A stretch of 64,000 bases of DNA from positions 248,001-312,000 of the forward strand of contig NZ_QWBW01000006.1 in the NCBI RefSeq assembly GCF_004117855.1. The letters run 5' to 3'. Shown here one piece after another: positions 1 to 8,022 of the stretch. This DNA comes from Modicisalibacter coralii. GTDB taxonomy: Bacteria; Pseudomonadota; Gammaproteobacteria; Pseudomonadales; Halomonadaceae. The notes under the pieces are model-generated. The model ran no database searches. It had not been told where the DNA came from and worked only from the letters and a program-made list of their open reading frames with translations. A program made the position numbers and the translations under genes. The stretch's first letter is position 1. Each line of letters starts with the position of its first letter.

Positions 1-117
1 GCTTGAAATAATTGTTCAGTTGTCGTTTCAACATGGGTCAACCCTGCGCAGTCGAACTCTGGTTTCGGGGAGCAGCACGAAAAGCCGCCTATGGTACCCA
101 ATGGCCCGAGGCGACGC

Positions 118-155
118 GAGCCATGGCCGGCACCCGCCGCTGCCGGCCATGGCTC
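118..155. repeat. Perfect 15-bp inverted repeat (hairpin), terminator-like
   Basis: The arms at 118-132 (GAGCCATGGCCGGCA) and 141-155 are exactly complementary around an 8-base loop. It lies just beyond the 3' end of ribE and could stop transcription from ribE or from a gene left of the window. Neither side has a T-run, so an intrinsic terminator is only a possibility; it could also be a dispersed palindromic repeat. Nothing else is recognisable in the first 237 bases. Confidence 0.55.
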
Positions 156-237
156 GAAACAGTGACTGTAGCGACAGGTCATGCGAACGCGCCACGCCGG
201 CAGTCAACGCCGTGGCCACGCTAGACGGCTAAGGGGG

Positions 238-852
238 TCAGCCGAGTTGACGCGCCGCCAGGACCCGTTCGACGGTCTCGACGATCGCCTGGGTCTGCGG
301 GTCGATCTCGATATTGACCCGGTCCCCGGGAGCCCGGTCGCCCAGGGTGGTGCGCGCCAGGGTCTCGGGAATCAGGTTGACGCAGAAGCGCCGCTCGCGC
401 ACCTCGCCGATGGTCAGGCTGATGCCGTCGACACCGATGTAGCCCTTCTCGAACAGGAAACGTCCGTAGGGAGGCGGCAGCTCGAACCATAACCGCCGGT
501 TGTTGGGGGCCTCGTCGATCTCGCAGAGTTCGGCCATGGCGATCACGTGGCCCGACATGGCGTGGCCGCCGATCTCGTCGCCGAAGCGTGCCGCACGCTC
601 GATGTTGACGCGATCGCCGATGACCAGCTGCCCCAGGTTGGTCAGCCGCAGGGTCTCGCGCATCAGATCGAAGCTGACCCGCTCGCCGTCGATGGCGGTC
701 ACGGTCAGGCAACAGCCGTTGTGTGCCACCGAGGCGCCCAGCTCGAGGCCCTCGCGACAGCCGGCCGGCAGCGCCAGCACATGAGTGCGAAAGTCCTGCT
801 TGTCTTCCACCGCGACCAGCTCGGCGGTGCCCTGCACGATACCCGTGAACAT
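238..852 (-). CDS. ribE: Riboflavin synthase, alpha subunit
   Basis: This enzyme makes riboflavin by dismutation of two molecules of 6,7-dimethyl-8-ribityllumazine in the cytoplasm, the last step of vitamin B2 synthesis. The 204-residue protein opens with MFTGIVQGTAELV, the family signature, and shows the internal duplication of two lumazine-binding barrels. The first half contains VAHNGCCLTVT and the second VDGISLTIGEV. Length is normal for the family. The ATG at 852 is the conserved start. It stands alone here: no other rib gene is adjacent, and the next gene to the right, metN, points the other way. Confidence 0.95.
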   Translation of the reverse strand: MFTGIVQGTAELVAVEDKQDFRTHVLALPAGCREGLELGASVAHNGCCLTVTAIDGERVSFDLMRETLRLTNLGQLVIGDRVNIERAARFGDEIGGHAMSGHVIAMAELCEIDEAPNNRRLWFELPPPYGRFLFEKGYIGVDGISLTIGEVRERRFCVNLIPETLARTTLGDRAPGDRVNIEIDPQTQAIVETVERVLAARQLG

Positions 853-1028
853 GTCTTGCCTCCCCGTGACGAGGCGGCCAGTCTAGGAAAACCGCCCGCG
901 GGCGTCCATTCCGCCGTGCCACGGCGAGCCCGTCAGCAGTCAGGCAGAACAAACGACCGATGATGGCGCTCCTGGCATGCGTTTTTTCTGCGATTCTGCG
1001 CCCACTCTTGCAGCTTATACCAAAGTCG

Positions 1029-1057
1029 TTGACAGTCCCGAAGGCGCTCTCTAGAAT
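1029..1057 (+). promoter_or_regulatory. Sigma-70 promoter for the metN leader
   Basis: TTGACA at 1029-1034 and TAGAAT at 1052-1057 are separated by exactly 17 bases, close to the housekeeping consensus. Transcription would start near 1064 and run into a structured leader with a terminator before metN. Confidence 0.7.
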
Positions 1058-1063
1058 TTCGCG

Positions 1064-1199
1064 AATCTTCTTCAGGCGCCGATTTGTTCCCGGATTGCGG
1101 GCGCCTCCGAGGCCGGCGTTGCGACGCCCGTGTCTCGGAAAGTGCAGCTAAAAGGGTGTGTCCAGCGTTGATGGCCACCCATTTGGGTGGCCTTTTTTT
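1064..1199 (+). ncRNA. Structured leader RNA or small RNA upstream of metN
   Basis: About 135 bases lie between a near-consensus promoter and an intrinsic terminator. Visible structure: CCGAG at 1107-1111 pairs with CTCGG at 1134-1138, and inside it GGCGT (1115-1119) pairs with ACGCC (1124-1128) around a TGCG loop. Two GGCGCC copies at 1075-1080 and 1100-1105 could also pair. No convincing reading frame is present. It may be an attenuator or riboswitch controlling metNI, or an independent small RNA. It does not match the SAM or SAH riboswitch sequences I know, so the ligand, if any, is unknown. Confidence 0.45.
1173..1199 (+). terminator. Intrinsic terminator in front of metN
   Basis: GGCCACCC (1173-1180) and GGGTGGCC (1185-1192) form an 8-bp stem with an ATTT loop, followed by seven T residues. 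It lies 60 bases before the metN start codon in the same direction, as expected of an attenuator. Confidence 0.85.
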
Positions 1200-1258
1200 C
1201 ACCCTCGCTTCGCCCGTACCAACCGGTCCCCGATCGTCGCCGCGACTCGACCCGGACC

Positions 1259-2302
1259 ATGATCACACTCGACAACGTTTCCAAGACCTACGGCACGGGC
1301 GACCGCGCGGTGCGTGCCCTCAAGCCGACCGACCTGCATGTTCCCCAGGGCGCGATTCACGGCGTGATCGGCCTCTCCGGCGCCGGCAAGTCGACCCTGA
1401 TCCGCTGCGTCAACCTGCTAGAACGCCCCACCACCGGCCGGGTGTTCGTCGACGGCGAGGAGCTGTCCGCCCTCGACACGGCGGCCCTCAACCGGGCCCG
1501 CCACCGCATCGGCATGATCTTCCAGCACTTCAACCTGCTCTCGTCGCGCAGCGTGTTCGCCAATGTCGCCCTGCCGCTGGAACTGATGGGCGTCCCCCGG
1601 CGCGAGATCCGCGAGCGCGTCGAACCGCTGCTGGAACTCACCGGGCTCACCGACAAGCGCGACATGTTCCCGGCCCAGCTCTCCGGCGGCCAGAAGCAGC
1701 GCGTGGCGATCGCCCGGGCGCTGGCCAGCCGGCCCAAGGTGCTGCTCTGCGACGAGGCCACCTCGGCGCTCGACCCGCAGACCACCACCGCGATCCTCGA
1801 GCTGCTCCAGGACATCAACCGCAAGCTGGGCCTGACCATCCTGCTGATCACCCACGAGATGGAGGTGGTCAAGTCGATCTGTCACCGGGTCGGGCTGATC
1901 TCGGGGGGCGAACTGGTCGAGGAGGCCGACGTCGGCGATTTCTTCACCGCCCCGGCGACCCGCCTGGGCCGCGACTTCCTCAATGCCTTCCTCGAGCTGG
2001 AACCGCCGCAGGCGCTGGTCGAACGTCTCGAGGCGCGGCCCGGCCCCGACACCCATCCGGTGGTACGCCTGGCCTTCACCGGCGATTCGGTGTCGACGCC
2101 GCTGATCTCGCGGCTCGCCCGGGACTGCGCGATCGACGTCAGCATCCTCGAGGCCAAGGTCGAGTCGATCCAGGACCGCACCCTGGGGCTGATGATCGCC
2201 GAACTGATCGGCAGCGCCGAGAAGACCCGCGAGGCACTCGCCTACCTGGAATCCCACGACCTGCAAGTGGAGGTGCTCGGCCATGTCCAGCGCGATGCTT
2301 GA
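1259..2302 (+). CDS. metN: Methionine ABC transporter ATP-binding protein MetN
   Basis: This is the ATPase that powers uptake of methionine and derivatives through MetI. The 347-residue protein has a Walker A motif GLSGAGKST near residue 40, the signature LSGGQKQRVAIARAL, Walker B VLLCDEATSALD and a switch histidine in LLITHEMEVV. A C-terminal NIL-type domain follows from about residue 260, the regulatory methionine-binding domain of this family. I chose the ATG at 1259 (MITLDNVSKTYG) because the longer frame would begin inside the terminator U-run. The end overlaps metI by 20 bases. The binding protein metQ is not next to metI but about 5 kb away. Confidence 0.93.
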   Translation: MITLDNVSKTYGTGDRAVRALKPTDLHVPQGAIHGVIGLSGAGKSTLIRCVNLLERPTTGRVFVDGEELSALDTAALNRARHRIGMIFQHFNLLSSRSVFANVALPLELMGVPRREIRERVEPLLELTGLTDKRDMFPAQLSGGQKQRVAIARALASRPKVLLCDEATSALDPQTTTAILELLQDINRKLGLTILLITHEMEVVKSICHRVGLISGGELVEEADVGDFFTAPATRLGRDFLNAFLELEPPQALVERLEARPGPDTHPVVRLAFTGDSVSTPLISRLARDCAIDVSILEAKVESIQDRTLGLMIAELIGSAEKTREALAYLESHDLQVEVLGHVQRDA

Positions 2303-2936
2303 ACTGATCCTCGAAGCCACCCTCGACACCCTCTACATGGTCGCCGTCTCGGGACTCATCGCCGCCGCGCTGGGCGTGCCCCTGGGCGTGCTGCTCTACG
2401 TCACCCGCCCGGGCCAGATTCTCGCCCAGCCGCTGACCAACCGGGTGCTGGGCATCGTCACCAACGTCGGTCGCTCGATCCCCTTCATCATCCTGATGGT
2501 GGCGATCATCCCCTTCACGCGAGCCCTGGTGGGCAGCTCGATCGGCACCAACGCCGCCGCCGTGCCGCTGACCATCGCCGCCATCCCCTTCGTCGCCCGG
2601 CTGGTCGAGGGCGCCCTCAACGAGGTGCCGCCGGGGCTGATCGAGGCCGCCCAGTCGATGGGCGCCACGCCCTTGCAGATCATCACCAAGGTGCTGCTGC
2701 CGGAAGCCCGCGGCGGGATCATCACCGGCCTGACCATCACCGTGGTGACCCTGATCAGCTACTCGGCGATGGCCGGCGCGGTGGGCGGCGGCGGTCTCGG
2801 CGACCTGGGCATCCGCTACGGCTACAACCGCTTCAACCCCACCATCATGCTGATCACCGTGGTGATCCTGGTGGTGCTGGTGCAGGGCTTCCAGATGCTC
2901 GGCGACTATCTGGTCCGCAAGAGCGACCACAAGTGA
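2283..2936 (+). CDS. metI: Methionine ABC transporter permease MetI
   Basis: This is the inner-membrane channel subunit of the methionine importer. The 217 residues hold about five membrane segments and the BPD-type permease motif around EAAQSMGATPLQIITKVLLPEA, the loop that docks on the ATPase. The C-terminal region GAVGGGGLGDLGIRYGY is typical of MetI. The start overlaps the metN end by 20 bases, implying coupled translation. A GC-rich hairpin follows the stop codon. Confidence 0.93.
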   Translation: MSSAMLELILEATLDTLYMVAVSGLIAAALGVPLGVLLYVTRPGQILAQPLTNRVLGIVTNVGRSIPFIILMVAIIPFTRALVGSSIGTNAAAVPLTIAAIPFVARLVEGALNEVPPGLIEAAQSMGATPLQIITKVLLPEARGGIITGLTITVVTLISYSAMAGAVGGGGLGDLGIRYGYNRFNPTIMLITVVILVVLVQGFQMLGDYLVRKSDHK

Positions 2937-2962
2937 CCGCCGAGGGCTGACACCGCCCTTTC

Positions 2963-2993
2963 GGCGGCGCGTCATCGCGCGTGACGCGCCGCC
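2963..2993 (+). terminator. GC-rich hairpin after metI
   Basis: GGCGGCGCGTCA (2963-2974) and its exact complement (2982-2993) form a 12-bp stem with a 7-base loop, 26 bases after the metI stop. There is no T-run, so termination would be weak or factor-assisted. The rest of the 2937-3235 gap holds only this hairpin and the palindrome at 3092. Confidence 0.5.
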
Positions 2994-3091
2994 CCACTGA
3001 TCTTCCCCCTCCCCGGCGCCTCGAGGCACCGGCCTTGCGCGTACCTTTCTCGGCCCTCTCTCGGTTCCTCTCCCGGGCTCCGCCTTGACCC

Positions 3092-3115
3092 GGCAATTTA
3101 TCATGATAAATTGCC
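3092..3115. promoter_or_regulatory. 24-bp perfect palindrome, putative operator
   Basis: Two 12-base arms, GGCAATTTATCA and its exact complement, meet without a spacer 120 bases upstream of the YfcC-type permease. The AT-rich core in a GC-rich context looks like a repressor site. The GntR/FadR-type regulator at 7027-7794 is the nearest candidate binder, but the core TTTATCATGATAAA is not a textbook FadR-type site and no second copy was found. Confidence 0.5.
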
Positions 3116-3235
3116 AGACAGATCGGCGGCCGGCGGAGCGACCCGTTGCCGCACGCCGTCCCGGCCGGCGATGGCAACCGCCCTGGCCATCGACCGGGCA
3201 ACCCTCGCGAGCGAGTTTCCAACAAGGACAATCAC

Positions 3236-4624
3236 ATGAAACCCCAAGATCCGGCGCTGCCCCGGCGCGCCAAGTGGTACCGCACGGTACCCGACCCCAT
3301 GGTCCTGATCTTTCTGATCCTGGTGGCCACTTACGTACTGACCTTCTTCATCCCCGCCGGCGAGTTCGAGCGCGTCGCGCGCGACGGCCGCACCGCGGTG
3401 GTCCCGGGCTCCTTTCACTACCTCTCCGACATCGCGGCCATTCCGCCCTTCGACATTTTCGTCGCCGTGCCCAAGGGGCTCATCGCGGCGTCGCAATACC
3501 TGTTCATCGTGTTCATCGCCGGCGGACTGTTCCACATCCTGCAGCGCAGCGGCGCCCTGGAGAACGCCATCGGCGTGGCGGTCCACAAGGTCGGCGTCGA
3601 ACGCCGCAACCTGATCATCACCGTGGGCACCTTCATCTACGGCTTCTTCGGCGTCGCCGTGGGCTTCGAGAACAACATCGCCCTGGTACCGATCGCCGTG
3701 CTGATCGCCAGCGCCATCGGCTGCTCCAGCCTGGTCGGCACCACCATGGCGGTGGGCGGCATCGGCGTGGGCTTCGCCCTGTCGCCGATCAACCCCTATA
3801 CCGTGGGCGTGGCTCAGGGGATCGCCGAGCTGCCGACCTTCTCCGGCGCCTGGCTGCGCACCCTGATGGTCGTGGCCTCGCTGGGCCTGCTGTCGCTGTA
3901 CATCTGCAAGTGGGTGGTGAAGATGGACTTCACCGAACCCGATGACAGCAAGGCGATGAGCCAGTCGCTCGACGCCTACCGCCTGTCGCGGCGCGATGCC
4001 CTGACCCTGCTGGTATTCATCGGCGGGCTGGCGGCGATGCTGGTCGGCGTGTTCACCGCCGGCTGGTACATCAACGAGATCGCCGGCATGTTCCTGCTGC
4101 TGGCGATCCTGATCGGCGCGATCAACGGCCTTTCGGCCAACGGCATCGTCAAGCAGATGATGGAAGGTGCCGCCAGCGTCACGCCCGGTGCACTGGTGAT
4201 CGGCGTCGCGGCCTCGATCCAGGTGATCCTGCAGCAGGCCCAGATCATCGACACCATCGTCCACGCCCTGAGCGGGCTCATCCAGGACATTCCGCCGGTC
4301 TTCTCGGCGATCATGGCCAGCGTCGTCCAGGGGGTCATCAACCTGTTCGTGCCGTCAGGCTCCGGTCAGGCGCTGGTGACCATGCCGATCCTGATCCCGG
4401 TGGCCGACCTGGTGGACATGAGCCGGCAGTTGATGATCACCGCCTTCCAGGTCGGCGACGGCCTGACCAACCTGATCGTGCCCACCTCCGGCGGCACCCT
4501 GGCGATGCTGGCCCTGGGCCGGGTCTCCTACGAAAAGTGGCTCAAGGCGATCCTGCCCTTCATGGTGCTGGTCTACGGCCTGTCCTGGGTGGGGCTGATC
4601 ATCGGCCACCTGACCGGCTACTGA
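3236..4624 (+). CDS. YfcC-family (DcuC-like) inner-membrane permease
   Basis: This is a 462-residue polytopic membrane protein of the YfcC / C4-dicarboxylate-carrier-like family, with about 12 hydrophobic segments. Family-like stretches are ATYVLTFFIPAGEFER near the N terminus and FVPSGSGQALVTMPIL and LTNLIVPTSGGTLAML near the C terminus. The ATG at 3236 follows an AAGGA ribosome site. Members move anionic or amino-acid-like substrates, but specificity cannot be read from sequence. Being upstream of an amidohydrolase and a DUF1028 protein, and between metI and metQ, it may carry an amino-acid derivative or a breakdown product. Its stop codon overlaps the end of an interspersed repeat. Confidence 0.8.
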   Translation: MKPQDPALPRRAKWYRTVPDPMVLIFLILVATYVLTFFIPAGEFERVARDGRTAVVPGSFHYLSDIAAIPPFDIFVAVPKGLIAASQYLFIVFIAGGLFHILQRSGALENAIGVAVHKVGVERRNLIITVGTFIYGFFGVAVGFENNIALVPIAVLIASAIGCSSLVGTTMAVGGIGVGFALSPINPYTVGVAQGIAELPTFSGAWLRTLMVVASLGLLSLYICKWVVKMDFTEPDDSKAMSQSLDAYRLSRRDALTLLVFIGGLAAMLVGVFTAGWYINEIAGMFLLLAILIGAINGLSANGIVKQMMEGAASVTPGALVIGVAASIQVILQQAQIIDTIVHALSGLIQDIPPVFSAIMASVVQGVINLFVPSGSGQALVTMPILIPVADLVDMSRQLMITAFQVGDGLTNLIVPTSGGTLAMLALGRVSYEKWLKAILPFMVLVYGLSWVGLIIGHLTGY

Positions 4625-4767
4625 GAGGGGCCTACAAAATGTCTGCACTCGGCAATACAGCGTTGAAATTGTTCTCAAATGCTCATTTATCCCAACGTAA
4701 ACTGCGCGTTTCCGCACAATTTCGCCTTGTCTTGCCGTCGTTCGACTGTTTTGTAAACGCTCTCTCA
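4622..4767 (+). repeat. Interspersed ~146-bp repeat, copy A (MITE/ERIC-like)
   Basis: The ends are imperfect inverted repeats: TGAGAGGGGCCTACAAAATG on the left and, read from the other strand, TGAGAGAGCGTTTACAAAAC on the right. The interior matches the copy at 6883-7029 in the opposite orientation, for example GCTCATTT, CGCCTTGTCTTGCC and CAATAC. It begins at the TGA stop codon of the permease and ends 17 bases before the DUF1028 gene. No protein is encoded. It probably folds into a long hairpin in RNA. Confidence 0.75.
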
Positions 4768-4784
4768 ACCTCGGGTAACGCGTC

Positions 4785-5489
4785 ATGACCCTGTCCCTGC
4801 TGCATGTCGACCCGGCGAGCGGCACCGCCGCCGCCCTGACCGCCACCGGCGGCGTGGCGGTGGGCGGTTACGTCCACCACGCCTGGCGCGGACTGGGCGC
4901 CTGCGCCACCCAGGGGCTGTACACCAACCCCTGGTATCCCGACGGCGTGCGCCGGGCCCTGGAAACCGGCGCCACGGCCAGCGACGCGCTGGACGGCGTG
5001 GTCAGCGCCGATGACGGCGCCGACTGCCGGCAATGCCTGGTGATGGATGCCCGGGGCCGGGCCGCCCTGCACAGCGGCACCGGCAACCACCCGGTGGTGG
5101 CCGGCGTGTGCTATCCGGGCCTCGCCGCGGCCGGCAACCTGCTCGCCGGCCCCGGGGTCATCGATGCCCTGCTGCGGCGCTTCCTCGAACGGACCTGCGA
5201 CGACCCCGACGCGGTGATCGAGAACGCTACCGCACCGCGTTATCGCGACGGCTACCAGACGACCCTGCTCGAAACCCTGATCGACGCCCTGGAAGCGGCG
5301 CTGGCTGCCGGCGGCGACGTTCGTGGCACCCGCTCGGCGGCACTGCGCATCGAGTCCTTCCACGCCGCGCCCATCGACCTGCGCGTCGACTGGGCCGAAC
5401 CCGACCCGATCGACGCGCTTCGCGCGCTGGCGGCGCGCGTTCGCGATCCCGACTTCGGCCGTTTTCTGGATGCCCTGCCGCAGCGATGA
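4785..5489 (+). CDS. DUF1028 family protein (Ntn-hydrolase-like)
   Basis: This 234-residue protein belongs to the DUF1028 family: the segment RGLGACATQGLYTNPWYPDG, then DDGADCRQCLVMD, then GNLLAGPGVIDAL and ALAAGGDVRGTRSAAL are typical. The family has an N-terminal-nucleophile fold and often sits next to peptidases or amidohydrolases. Its reaction is not established. The downstream carbamoylase-type enzyme starts 109 bases after this stop codon, so the two probably act on the same substrate. The pair is bracketed by two inverted copies of a repeat. Confidence 0.85.
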   Translation: MTLSLLHVDPASGTAAALTATGGVAVGGYVHHAWRGLGACATQGLYTNPWYPDGVRRALETGATASDALDGVVSADDGADCRQCLVMDARGRAALHSGTGNHPVVAGVCYPGLAAAGNLLAGPGVIDALLRRFLERTCDDPDAVIENATAPRYRDGYQTTLLETLIDALEAALAAGGDVRGTRSAALRIESFHAAPIDLRVDWAEPDPIDALRALAARVRDPDFGRFLDALPQR

Positions 5490-5598
5490 CCGCCGCGCCG
5501 GCGACCACGACACCGGCCGTCACGCGACGTTCATCCCCTTTCACGGCGCCGGGCCCGGCCCATCATCGCCACCGGCGCCTGTCATTCGAGGAGATACC

Positions 5599-6852
5599 AT
5601 GACCACGAGCTCCGTTGCGCCCCTCGGCGAGACCCTGATCGCGCGGCTCGACGAAGCCGCACGCCACTCCCAGCCCGGCCCCGGTGTCACGCGGCTGTTC
5701 TGCTCCGCGGAGCATCGCGGCGTGCTGACGTTGATCGAGGCGTGGATGCGCCGGGCCGGGCTGAGCCCCGAACTCGACGCCGCCGGCAACCTGGTCGGCC
5801 GCTGCCCGCGGGCCCAGGCCGGCGAGAAAACGCTGATCCTCGGTTCGCACCAGGACACCGTGATCGAGGGCGGCAAGTACGATGGCATGCTCGGCGTGGC
5901 CTTGCCGCTGCTGGCTCTCGAGGCACTCGGCGAGGCCGGCATCACGCTGCCCTATGGCATCGAGGTGGCGGCCTTCGGCGACGAGGAGGGCACGCGCTTC
6001 CAGTCGACCCTGATCGGCAGCCGGGCACTGGCCGGCGGTTTCGATCCCGCGAGCCTCGCGGCCCGCGATGCCGATGGCACGAGTCTCGGCGAGGCACTTG
6101 CCGACTTTGGCGGCGACCCCGAGCGCATCTCGGGCCTGGCCCGCGACCCGGCCTCGGTACTGGGCTATTGCGAGGTACACATCGAACAGGGCCCGGTACT
6201 GGAACGCCGCGATCACGCGGTGGGAATCGTCACGTCGCTGACCGGCATCGAGCGCCACCGGGTGACGGTGACCGGCAAGGCCGGCCATGCCGGCACCACG
6301 CCGATGGCCGGACGCCGCGACGCCCTGGTCGGTGCGGCGGAAATGATCGTCGCGGTCGACCGCCGGCTCAATGCCACCGACGACCTCGTCGGCGTGGTGG
6401 GCAAGCTCGCAGTACGCCCCGACGCGGTCAACGTGATCCCCGCCGAGACGACCTTCACCCTGGAACTTCGCTCGCCGCACGCCGAGGTGAGACACCACGG
6501 CCGCGAGGCGATTCTCGACGACTGCCGGCGACTGGCGGCGGAGCGCGATCTCGAGGTGACGATCGAGTCGACCTACCAGGCCGAAGCGGTGGAGTGTGCC
6601 GACTGGCTGGTCGAGGCCCTCGAGGCCGCCTGCGAGGCCAGCGGCGAGCCCGCCGAACGGCTGTTCAGCGGCGCCGGCCACGACGGCCTGGCGATGCACG
6701 CGCTGACCGACATCGGCATGCTCTTCGTGCGCTGTCGCGACGGCCTCAGCCACCACCCCGACGAGGCCATCAGCGCCGCCGACGCCGACGCGGCCACGCG
6801 GGTGCTGATGACGTTCCTCCAGGCCCTGCCCGGGCGCCTGCCCCGGAACTGA
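5599..6852 (+). CDS. M20-family Zn-dependent hydrolase (N-carbamoyl-amino-acid / allantoate amidohydrolase type)
   Basis: The 417-residue enzyme removes carbamoyl or similar groups from substituted amino acids or ureido compounds. Metal-site motifs of the hydantoinase/carbamoylase family are present: GSHQDTV (His), GGKYDGMLG (Asp), FGDEEGTRFQ (paired Glu) and CEVHIEQGPVLE (His), plus FSGAGHDGLAMH near the C terminus. The dimerisation domain lies between, around AGHAGTTPMAGRRD. The ATG at 5599 follows a GAGGAG site; longer in-frame extensions lack homology-like sequence. Exact substrate is unknown. MetNI/MetQ and MsrC around it hint at methionine derivatives, but this is inference. Confidence 0.88.
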   Translation: MTTSSVAPLGETLIARLDEAARHSQPGPGVTRLFCSAEHRGVLTLIEAWMRRAGLSPELDAAGNLVGRCPRAQAGEKTLILGSHQDTVIEGGKYDGMLGVALPLLALEALGEAGITLPYGIEVAAFGDEEGTRFQSTLIGSRALAGGFDPASLAARDADGTSLGEALADFGGDPERISGLARDPASVLGYCEVHIEQGPVLERRDHAVGIVTSLTGIERHRVTVTGKAGHAGTTPMAGRRDALVGAAEMIVAVDRRLNATDDLVGVVGKLAVRPDAVNVIPAETTFTLELRSPHAEVRHHGREAILDDCRRLAAERDLEVTIESTYQAEAVECADWLVEALEAACEASGEPAERLFSGAGHDGLAMHALTDIGMLFVRCRDGLSHHPDEAISAADADAATRVLMTFLQALPGRLPRN

Positions 6853-6882
6853 TCGCCCACTTCGCCACACTCCAGACGCGGC

Positions 6883-7029
6883 TCAGAGGGTGTTTACAAA
6901 GTCGTCGAGCGAAGGCAAGACAAGGCAAAATCGGACGAAAAAGCGGAGTTTACACGAGGTAAATGAGCATTTTGAGGCCGATTTTAACGCCGTATTGTCG
7001 AGCGCAGACATTTTGTTAACGCCCTCTCA
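6883..7029 (-). repeat. Interspersed ~146-bp repeat, copy B (inverted relative to copy A)
   Basis: Read on the minus strand it starts TGAGAGGGCGTTAACAAAAT and continues like copy A at 4622-4767, with similar terminal inverted repeats (left end TCAGAGGGTGTTTACAAAGT). A TCA triplet on both sides (6883-6885 and 7027-7029) could be a target duplication. One end coincides with the stop codon of the GntR gene. The only other sequence in this gap is about 30 unremarkable bases after the hydrolase stop. Confidence 0.75.
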
Positions 7030-7794
7030 GGTCTCCGCCAGGAACCCTCGGCGCACCTGCGCCTCCTGCTCGTTCATCACCGCCTGAGCGGAGAGCAGGT
7101 GCTCGCGCATGATCTCACGCGAGCGCCGAGCGTCACCGGCCTCGATGGCATCGAGTATCGCCGCGTGATAGCGGCAGCCCGACTGCCCCAGGTCGTGGGT
7201 GGCGGGCTCGTAGAGGCGCCGGTAGATGGTCAGGTCCGACAGCACCTGGGTGGTGAAGCGGATGATGAAACACAGCAGCGGGTTGCCGCCCGCCAGCTCG
7301 GCGAGCATCAGGTGGAAATTCAGCGAGTCGATGTGCTGCTGGCGTTCCTCCTCGTCATTGCCGGCGGGCTCGGCGTAGCTGTGCAGGCTGGCGCGCAGGC
7401 GGGCCAGGTCCTCGGCATCCACCTGGCCCGCCAGCGACGCGGCCAGTTCGGGCTCAAGGGCGAGACGGATCTGGTAGATGTCGCCGATCGAGATATCGCG
7501 GAAGAACAGGTAATTGCTGAGCAGTGCGATCGCCTTGGCTTCGCTCATCTCGCGCACGAAGGCCCCCCCGCCCGGCCCGGTGCGGGTCTCCACCAGGCCC
7601 TGGGCCTCGAGGATGCGGGTGCTCTCGCGGATCGTGCCCTTGGACACCTGCAGCGTCTCGATCAGCTCCGCTTCGCTGGGCAGGCGATCCCCCGGCTTGA
7701 GCTGCCTGTCGACGATCCAGCTCTTGATCGTTTCCGCGACCTGGTAGGGCCGCCGCTTCGCAGCCACGCTTGCCATGCAGCCTATCCGCTTCAT
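7027..7794 (-). CDS. GntR-family (FadR/FCD subfamily) transcriptional regulator
   Basis: About 255 residues. The N-terminal winged helix-turn-helix reads QVAETIKSWIVDRQLKPGDR and LPSEAELIETLQVSKGTIRE, the GntR signature. The C-terminal helical FCD effector domain covers about residues 95-240, with metal-binding-type histidines in NFHLMLAELAGG and YHAAILDAIEAGD. Such regulators usually repress nearby catabolic genes and respond to an organic acid or amino acid. The start is uncertain: MKRIGCMASV at 7794 or MASVAAKRRP at 7776. It is divergent from metQ and likely controls the permease/amidohydrolase/metQ region. Confidence 0.87.
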   Translation of the reverse strand: MKRIGCMASVAAKRRPYQVAETIKSWIVDRQLKPGDRLPSEAELIETLQVSKGTIRESTRILEAQGLVETRTGPGGGAFVREMSEAKAIALLSNYLFFRDISIGDIYQIRLALEPELAASLAGQVDAEDLARLRASLHSYAEPAGNDEEERQQHIDSLNFHLMLAELAGGNPLLCFIIRFTTQVLSDLTIYRRLYEPATHDLGQSGCRYHAAILDAIEAGDARRSREIMREHLLSAQAVMNEQEAQVRRGFLAET

Positions 7795-8022
7795 GAAGGA
7801 AAACCCCGAGGATAACAAAGCTCGGCGCCCGTGCCTCGATACGCGTCGTGCATTGCCCGCCGCGCCCCACGGCGCGGAAGCCGGCGAACGGCGGCAACGG
7901 GGCCGAACGATCGACCCCATAACAAAAAGGCATTAGAAATTTTCTACTTATAGCGTAAAATCGCGTATCACGATTCACCTTCAGGCCGATGTCCGCTCGC
8001 CGGACCGCAAGGGAGACGCACC

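Noticed and set aside
1101-1170. Leader of metN as an SAH riboswitch
   Set aside because: A CCGAG/CTCGG outer stem and a GCGTTGCGAC stretch resemble part of that class, but the conserved CCAGGCTCG and the pseudoknot partner GGCGCTC are absent.
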